Source: Orthonyx spaldingii (lineage: Eukaryota > Chordata > Aves > Passeriformes > Orthonychidae). From it: 64,000 bases of DNA. Below are positions 56,758 through 64,000 of the stretch, piece by piece. Made by a program: the position numbers and the translations under genes. How positions within the stretch are numbered: the first letter of the stretch is position 1; every line of letters starts with the position of its first letter. The notes beneath the pieces are model-generated. The model had not been told where the DNA came from. It searched no databases and saw nothing but the letters and a program-made list of their open reading frames with translations. Location: contig VZTJ01004038.1 in the NCBI GenBank assembly GCA_013397795.1, positions 1-64,000 of the forward strand, read 5' to 3'.

Positions 56758-58960
56758 TCAACTCATTAACATAAGGCACTTAACTGGCAAGCATAACAAC
56801 AATTTTAAATACGAAAGTCAATTTCAATTAGCCGTTTATAATAATCGAGAATTGGGCAGGTGTCCAGACTGCACAGGAAAATGGGGTATGAGTGTCTTAA
56901 CAAACACCTAATTGTGTTTGATTCTTTGAGATTCGAGTAGGTGGTATATATTGAGTATTGGTAGCAGAATTGGTGCAAGTGGAAGGCTTCTCTTACTGAC
57001 ATACCACCCTCTATTACCTAGTGATTTTTAGGTTAAAGGTGGGAGAGGACGAAGAAGTATACGATCTGTTGGGAATACAGCCACTTCGTTCTGCATTACC
57101 AGGAATCACCAGAAAAACAGCAGTGGAGCAGGAGCCCAGACATACCAGCACTTGCACTCTGAGTAAGGAAAATAGCTCTGATGATAGCTCTGCCAACAAA
57201 CAAAGGCTTTATTTTCCCTCCTTTTCTCCTCCCTTGACTTACATCCTCCCCCAGAGTGCAAAGTTCATCTGCAAGGAAGCTACTGTGAGGGTTCAGGGAG
57301 AGGGGCACCAGCCCATGAGAGAGATGTGGGAGTAAGGGTGCTCATGAATGTTGTGGTAAGGTCAAATGAACAAATTTAAACTTAGTCCGTTCCAGATCAT
57401 GGCTGTTTTATTTTGAAAAAGTTTCTGCTCGTCTTTTCAGACTCCCTCTTGGATTATCAAGTCTGAGTGGCAGCATGGGCAGCCCAGCAGAGACAAGGGC
57501 ACGCAAGGGAAAGCAGGACTATGCACATGCTTGACTCCTTGCTGCTTCCGTACCAGCCTCATTTCCCATGTGCGTGACAGTGCGTGACCAACAGACACAG
57601 ATCTTCTAGCAAAGCCTCTGTGCTGCAGTTCTATTATGCTAAACACAGCATAGGTAATCTTCCTCTTGTTCTCACTCTCCTCCAACTGCTGTTAAGTTAA
57701 CAAAGAGCAGCCTGTTTGTGCCTATACTGAGGCTTTCAATTGCATAATTATGCAAATGGTGACAGGTGATTTTTTTCTCTCTCTCACTGATGGTGTTTTG
57801 TAATTCACCAGGCTGATGTAGAGATGCTGAGGTTCTTTGGAAAAACATCTTAGTGTGGGATGTCTGTGGAGGCCTAGAGCAAATGGTGGCTATATCATCA
57901 TCTTCTTTCATATTTTTTCTTTGCCTTTTTTCTTTGCCAGCAGTTTCTGTTTATTGCTGCTTTGGCAGCTGAGCCCTTACCATTTAGCCCCAGCAAGGGA
58001 ACAGAAAAAGATCAGTAACATGTTACTTGTAGCTTAATAATAGCAGCTGTAAAAATGTATGGCAGGCTAAAGGTTGTGTGCAGCACTCCTGTGATAAAAC
58101 AATAATCAGCTTTCCAGGCTCAGTCAATTAGGTCCTTTTTTACTGAGTACAAGTTACAGGATACATAGCAGACATGGGAAACAAGTTTCACCTTGAATAT
58201 TCTCTATATGGTATAAGTAGGCAAAAATGGAGTCTGCTGTCCAGTTGCAAGGAGTAAGGGAAATGCACTCTCAACTTGGCTCTTGTGAGCGAGTCCCTCC
58301 ACTACTCCACTTTTGAAAGGAATTACCACAAATGGCTGTGGTAAGCAGTCCTTCTCAATGACACTTTCTTTAGAGTTTTTTCAGGTTAGGCGATTTTTCT
58401 GGATGAAACCTCAGCTTCCCTCTGCAGAGATAATTTTGCTGCCTTTCTTTCCATCCCCACTCATGGAGAGAGCAGTGGAATGAAATTAGCCTTGACAGAA
58501 AAAGGCTCTTAAAGAATTTGGATAGGTCAGCAGAAGTGGAAAGCCAGGATGCATACAGCAGCAGGACATGCATTCTGCGAGGATAAACTGAGATTTGCAG
58601 CATTACCCTCTGCTTTTGCTAATACCTGGTCTCCATTTTTTTTTTTCAGCAGAAACATTCTGCCTTGAAGTCACTTGCATTTTTTAACATATGTACAGGG
58701 TAAAAGCAAAAGCAAAGCTTTTTCAATGGGATTTTCTCCAAGGCTGGTATATATGCTTCTACCTCTGCAAAATCTGAACTGGAAGAAGTAAATAAAATGA
58801 AGAGTTTTAAAACTAAAGCTTCTTCTGGTGAACAATGAATTTTTACTATTTGCCATTTCACCAGAAAATTTTCTTTTGGGCAGAAAAAGCTGTAACATCT
58901 CAATCTATGCATTGCATAATTCTCATGTGCTGGAACTTGGGACACCAAACTGTTACATCC
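56758..58960. other. Intergenic region, LTR to CR1 fragment
   Basis: The only coding-like stretch is 57031-57200 on the + strand: after TTTTTAG it reads RLKVGEDEEVYDLLGIQPLR and stays open to 57335 with acidic and Ser-rich composition. I do not recognise it and do not call a gene. The rest is featureless. Confidence 0.5.
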
Positions 58961-59114
58961 TGATAGGCTCATAGGCTCAAAGGATGGTTGAGGTTGGAAG
59001 GAGTCTCTGGAAGTGACCTGGTCCACCCATCGCTGCTCAAGCAGAGCCACCAGGGAATGGTTGCCTGGGACTGTGTCCAGATGGCTTTTCAGTATCTCCA
59101 GGAATGGAGACTCC
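58961..59114 (-). mobile_element. CR1 LINE 3' fragment (about 155 bp)
   Basis: The + strand reads TGATAGGCTCATAGGCTCAA (degenerate CR1 terminal repeat), then GGATGGTTGAGGTTGGAAGG, then AGTGACCTGGTCCACCCATC and AGCAGAGCCACCAGG, ending near a CTTTTCAGTATCTCCAGGAATGGAGACTCC-type module. This is the reverse complement of a CR1 3' end, diverged and 5'-truncated. Confidence 0.88.
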
Positions 59115-59321
59115 AAAAACCAAATGGCTAAATATGTTCTAGTTAGAAGAAGATACCCAGGTTCACTGGACATACCAAGAGTCTTCTCTTCTAAAAGCCT
59201 TGAATCTATTTTGCATGTTTGCAGAGGAAGTCATTACTGATACCAAACACAAAAATCTTGTCCTTGGAATACTCTGATAGCCTTTTTGGATCTTATTTTT
59301 GGATCTCTCAGAAAAAAAAAA

Positions 59322-59354
59322 NNNNNNNNNNNNNNNNNNNNNNNNNNNNNNNNN
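59322..59354. other. Assembly gap (33 N) inside poly(A)
   Basis: 33 N flanked by A10 on the left and A7 on the right, so the assembly failed in a homopolymer. Confidence 0.97.
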
Positions 59355-61990
59355 AAAAAAAGACTGGGAGTTGGGAAAGAAAAAGGGGTCCTTTCTAATG
59401 TGGAAGCAAGCATATTGTTCTAGTAGAAATTAATAGAAGTGAAGGATTTCTACAGACACAGCAGGACCACATAGAAAATAACTACCTATATAAACATTTC
59501 CTTTTGTATACTAATATGCTTTGGCATACAGGAAAATTGCTTTGTACTTTGCATACTTTAAATAAAATTCCTATTGCTCATATGTGAAATCTCTGTGGAG
59601 TCATCCTTGCTTACACAGTTTTACAGTGACTAGAGATATACAAAGATGGTTTCCCAAAAAGTTTGAAAAACCATTACACAAATTTAGGGCTCAGTTCAAT
59701 AAGGAATTATGCTGTGTAGGGTTTCTATGTACATTAGTCATAAAAAGTTCAGACTGTACTAAAAATGAATTAATTCTGTGGTTTTGGTATTCATTGAAGC
59801 CTCCTTCCCTTGTGCACAAATAGCTAACACAATGCCCTGAAAGGTGGGCATGTCAAAAAGGTGGAAAAGGATATTTTGGGCACAAAAACTATAGCAAAAT
59901 ACCTCTATTAAAAAAGGGAATATTCTTAGAGTTTGTAAAATAGAGCTGCCTGCAGGCAACTTTTAACTTGTATTCTGGTCAGTTATAGGGATTTATGCAG
60001 CTATTTATCACACTTGTTAAAATAAATACTTACAACATTAATCTGGGTTACATATGGTACCCATGTACTATCTAGAGACAAAATATGCTCAAGAAGAAAT
60101 CAATAAGTTTTGCAATACATCTTTGATCTTTTATAGTGCCTTGCCTTGCAAATATTAGAGGTGTAAATGTCATCAGTGTAAATTTTTTTCTGAGGCATCT
60201 TAAGTCAGGCCACCTTAGTTTCTTGAAAGAGCTTATTAAAAACTAGACAAAAGCTGAAGATGTCACTTAATAAAATACACCATTGAGCTGAAGACAGTGA
60301 AGGCATGGAGGACATAAGGGATTTTTCTAATGCATTGGTTTCATTTTTGTCACCAGATCCAAAGTTCACTCACTGCAGCACTTAGCTGAAGTGTACTTTC
60401 TCTGAACTGACACTGACCCATACTGACCCATACGTATGCTTTGTGCTGCCCACATCCTGGTGCTTGAGTATAGACCACAAATACATATATTTGTTTGAAC
60501 TGCAGCCTGGCTATCTAAGCCATGAGAAAAATCTTTGAATGACAAGTACTTCCGTCTATTGAATTGGACCTTTGTCTTCACAGAGATAGGAATGCTCAAA
60601 AAAGAAAAAGCTACCACCAATTCTTTCATTTTAAAAAAGTTATATTTTTGGGGAGGGATAATAATGTTCTTTTGCATCTCAATGTCAACTGACAGGGACA
60701 TCAAACTGCCAATAGCAAGTATCCAATACTAGTGCAAGCAACTGTGCTTGTAAAAAATATTTAAAAGGCAACTTCTGAAAAGGATGAAGCTTTAAATTAC
60801 AGGTGAGACTATTTTTTGGGGCTATTTTTAAACACAGTTTCTGATTTAAAGATGTGTCTTGGAAGCAAAATAACAAAACTGACTTACACACAGATCTTTT
60901 TTTTTCCCCTTATGGCTGTATGTTTTCTCTGTTACATAATTAAAGACCATTAGTACTACTAAAGGAGCTGAATGCCATTTCTTAAATAGTCACGTGACAG
61001 ATTGCATGCTCGAATCAGGTTTAGCTCCTTGAGATGTAGTTTGTTTGGGAGTTTTTCATAAAATATATGACTTAAGGACCTTTACTAGTCAGCTTCTTCT
61101 GTATTTATTTGTTTTAATGGTAGGAAAAAAACATAAAAAGCTTCAATACTTGAAAAAATATCCGAATCATAAAGCCTGTCACAGGCTGTTAAAACACCTT
61201 ACATACTTGCATAATGTGGCTTGCAATGGAACTATCTATCACTTTTGGCAAGAAATTGTTTTTTTTTTTTCAAATGGCTCACCAAATAGTAATAGTAACA
61301 AAAAAAAGAGGTGAAATAATACTTTAATTAATCCAACCATTATTTTCTTATCTATGATTATGTGCCCAAATATTGCTGTATATGTAACTTTCTTCTCTCT
61401 GTGGAATTATTTGAAAAGAACTGCTTTACAACTCTAAAAACAAAATTAAAAAATAAAAGCCCAGCATTTATTATTTTGCCAACAAATCTTTGCAGGCATT
61501 GGATTTGCTTTAGCAATAAAAATATTACAATAAATCACCCCACAAAGCTTTCTGTAACCATCTGTCAGGAAATCTGTATTAGCCTGAAGTAAGCATCACT
61601 TCATATACATTTTTCTTTTCTTACTGTGAGATTCTAAAATTTTAATGATTATATGAAGTCATTTCATTAGACAGAAATTGGAAAGATATGCAGAACACAC
61701 ATAGTGCTGTTCAGCTAATACATTTCAGGGTAAGGCTTTAAATATTTGATTTATGGTGATGGGCTGCCTCAGTCGTGGCAAGCTCTAATATCCAAATCTT
61801 TCCATGTCAGAGTTTCTAGACATTTGCCATTGCTGGCAAGAACAACGATGGTTGTAATTTCATGCAGTGTGAGAGAAACGGGCTCTTCAGCCCCACAGTC
61901 TCTCCTCCATCAACACAACCCCTGGCCCCAATGGCTGAAAGCCCACCATTCTTAGACTTCATAGAGTTCCCAACCCAACAAGAAATTACA
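59355..61990. other. Intergenic region between the convergent IGFBP genes
   Basis: AT-rich, with no gene, transposon or RNA gene recognised. Confidence 0.55.
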
Positions 61991-63661
61991 GTGTTGATGG
62001 CTTCTTTTTTCTACAGTGACATCAAACATTTATAGTGACACACAGAAGAATATATATATTTATATAAATATATAAAATATTTATATAAAATATATAAATA
62101 AATACATATACAAAATATGGCATGATTTTCCAGAGTGTTGATACATTTCACAGGCCACCTTTCCTTAGCCTGATTTCACTGTCATACATAATTTTTCACA
62201 AAGTACATTAAACAATCAGCCTCAAAAAAAAAAATAATGTTGCCAAAGCATTCCTTATGTGAAAGCATCACATACCACAACAAAACCAAATCAATTCTCT
62301 TCCAATTAAAAAGACATATAACACCATGGCAGACAGTGAGTTTAACTATTTAAACCCAATGGTTCTTATTCTATGCTTAGATGCAGGCAAATGCCTTCTA
62401 CCATAGTCAAAGCAAGCAACAATTCTGTGTAGCATAAATGAAACAAGTGGGTCTCAACACCCAGGGTCCACAATCCCCCCATCTTGTCGACATTGTTTTC
62501 AACAGGAGTTCCTCATACAGAGTATGTACTTTGATAAAATATACCAAGACAACACAGAATAGATACACCTTTTTAAAATAAATAAGCAAATACAAAGGGT
62601 AGTACTGTAATGGCAATTTTTTGTCCATGAATATTCTGTATTAATGTGAGCAGTAAATGGAGGAAATGTAAGCCCTGTTGCACAAACTGAAGCAAAGAAC
62701 AGACAGAAGAAAGCTTTACCAAGAGCTTTAGTGCGACTGTTATCCTTTCCAGTGGCATAATTCAGTGATGGGTACATTAGAATTATCAATAAAATAAAAT
62801 AATTACAAAAAATATTACCTTGGTATTTGTAGTTATATCAAATAACAAAGCTCAATCCCTTTTGGAAACCCTTCCTTTGCTCCACAAATTCACTTCTCGT
62901 ATGTAGAACAGGTCAGTATGTATGCATACAGATTTATACATATTTGCAAATCATTCCATACCCTTACTTTCTCTTTGCAGACAGACATATACACTAGAAT
63001 TACTGTGTAATATTTGGTATTCACATGTTACATTTAAATAAAGTTTATTAAAAAACAATTATATTAAATACAGACTAACAGAATATTCATAATATATTTC
63101 ACAGAAAAAACCAGCCATGTCTTTATTTTAGAAACACATTCCTTTAAAAAGTTCTTTGAGATTTTTATAAAACTTTTTACCCGTGAAGACAAGTTTCCCA
63201 TCAGACCTGTAAAAAAAGCTTTACCTTTAAATCCTTGTGGAAATTTTGCTTTGGTTTTGCTTTTTAATACTTTTACAAGCTTAAAATCTATAACTTCTTT
63301 AAAATAAAAAAAAACCAGTATCTTTTGGGATCAAATTGGTCACAGGCCATTCTTTAAAAAGTCAGTGGAGACTCTCTGAATCCATTCTGAAGTGCCTTTT
63401 GCTTTTCTCTCTCTGGATATCAATAATGCAGGTTTATGTGGGAATTCAGAGCTTCCTACACATCCTATAGGAAGCTCAATGTGTGTCAGTGGCAGGGTGC
63501 AGCTGCAGCAGCATCCACAGAGGCTGCAACTCCCCATCTGCTGCAGGAGGCAGAGTTTGCTACTCTATGCACGGTGCAGTCCACAGTCCATGGTGTTGCT
63601 TCAAGGTCTCTGTGAGATCCAGCAGCCATGCACAGATGCCAGACGAGCTGGCACCCAGCCC
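61991..63661 (-). other. IGFBP3: Probable IGFBP3 3' UTR / non-coding last exon region
   Basis: This is the sequence downstream (minus strand) of the IGFBP3 stop. AATAAA occurs on the minus strand at 63127-63122 and 63049-63044, and an AT microsatellite at 62049-62110 may mark the far side. In mammals IGFBP3 has a separate non-coding fifth exon and a 3' UTR over 1 kb. The intron and the exact end cannot be fixed here. Confidence 0.35.
62049..62110. repeat. AT-rich (TATATAAA)n tract
   Basis: Irregular TATATA/TTTATA/AAATAT repeats, pure A+T for about 50 bp. Confidence 0.85.
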
Positions 63662-63787
63662 TCATTTGCTTTCCAAGTTATAACAGTGGACATCTCCTTT
63701 TCCCTTCCCATCATACCCAGGAAGTGGCTGTCCATATTTATCCACACACCAACAATAACCTCTTTTTCGGCCTTTGGATGGGCGACA
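63662..63787 (-). CDS. IGFBP3: IGFBP3, last coding exon (C-terminal 41 residues)
   Basis: Insulin-like growth factor binding protein 3, the main IGF carrier in blood (ternary complex with IGF and the acid-labile subunit). After the minus-strand acceptor TTCTGTTTCAG, 41 codons plus TGA encode CRPSKGRKRGYCWCVDKYGQ then PLPGYDGKGKGDVHCYNLES and K. This is the second half of the thyroglobulin type-1 domain: Cys at the exon start, CWCV and a final Cys. The basic PSKGRKRG segment belongs to the family's heparin/acid-labile-subunit/nuclear-import region, and KYGQPLPGY is diagnostic for IGFBP3 (IGFBP5 is close but differs). The exon starts at the same codon position as IGFBP1 exon 4. Exons 1-3 lie beyond 64000. 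Confidence 0.95.
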   Translation of the reverse strand, partial: CRPSKGRKRGYCWCVDKYGQPLPGYDGKGKGDVHCYNLESK

Positions 63788-64000
63788 CTGAAACAGAATA
63801 AAAGAGCCAGTTAGCATGATTTTAATTTTCTCCACTTCTAGAGTTAGACAGCAGGGATTCCTGCAGGGATAGCTGCACTTCAATATCCTGACCATATCTG
63901 ACAGAATCAAAGAGAATATTTGTTACCACTACAAAGTATTTCAATAAAAACTTACCTCCTCTTCCCATCAATCCCTTTGGGTCTAACTACTCTATAATAA
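63788..64000 (-). other. IGFBP3 intron 3 (partial)
   Basis: Minus-strand intron upstream of the last coding exon. No exon 3 sequence (expected NCDKKGFYKKKQ-type ending) is present. Confidence 0.8.

Noticed and set aside
63930..64000. Minus-strand GAGGAG|GTAAGT, a good splice donor that might end IGFBP3 exon 3
   Set aside because: The preceding bases do not encode the expected thyroglobulin-domain end (a Lys-rich segment ending in Gln), so it is not exon 3.
1..64000. CRISPR arrays, operons, bacterial-type promoters, tRNA and rRNA genes
   Set aside because: This is vertebrate nuclear DNA. No regularly spaced repeats, no tRNA cloverleaf with A/B boxes and no rRNA sequence were seen on reading.

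Overview
The window is vertebrate nuclear DNA and almost certainly avian. Genes are split by GT-AG introns and the background is AT-rich. The three recognisable LINE pieces are CR1, the dominant avian/reptilian LINE, and two LTR-type insertions look like bird endogenous retrovirus LTRs. Three short N runs mark assembly gaps or an unresolved base. A songbird-like genome is possible but cannot be settled from the sequence alone.

Layout. (1) 1-~23030, + strand: the 3' end of ADCY1 (adenylyl cyclase type 1). Six exons encode the last 313 residues, essentially the whole second catalytic domain C2a and the tail, followed by what looks like a very long (~10.5 kb) 3' UTR ending in a cluster of poly(A) signals before a GU-rich tract. 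(2) ~23030-30050: intergenic, with one stretch (26940-27367) that looks like a decayed coding sequence. (3) ~30059-33475, + strand: a small gene with two coding exons, 211 residues, and a candidate TATA/non-coding first exon. By position and by its basic C-terminal helix it is a candidate CCDC201 orthologue. (4) 33476-46500: intergenic, containing a solo LTR with an exact 5-bp target-site duplication. (5) 46500-~52735, + strand: complete IGFBP1 (four exons, 274 residues) with a TATA box and an HNF1-like site. (6) 52736-~62000: intergenic, containing a second LTR (GC-rich), a CR1 piece and a gap. (7) ~62000-64000, - strand: the last coding exon and probable 3' UTR of IGFBP3, tail-to-tail with IGFBP1.

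The order ADCY1 - (small gene) - IGFBP1 - IGFBP3 with convergent IGFBP genes matches the mammalian arrangement on human 7p, so the block is old conserved synteny. ADCY1 makes cAMP in response to calcium/calmodulin in neurons. IGFBP1 and IGFBP3 are secreted IGF carriers, IGFBP1 being the acutely hormone-regulated liver form. They share history and location rather than a pathway with ADCY1.

I found no evidence of a new molecular system. The most useful leads are the small ADCY1-IGFBP1 intergenic gene with its possible promoter, the decayed coding-like stretch at 27 kb, the replacement of the RGD motif (KGD) and of the Ser119-equivalent in IGFBP1, and a probable false duplication across an assembly gap at 22.66 kb.
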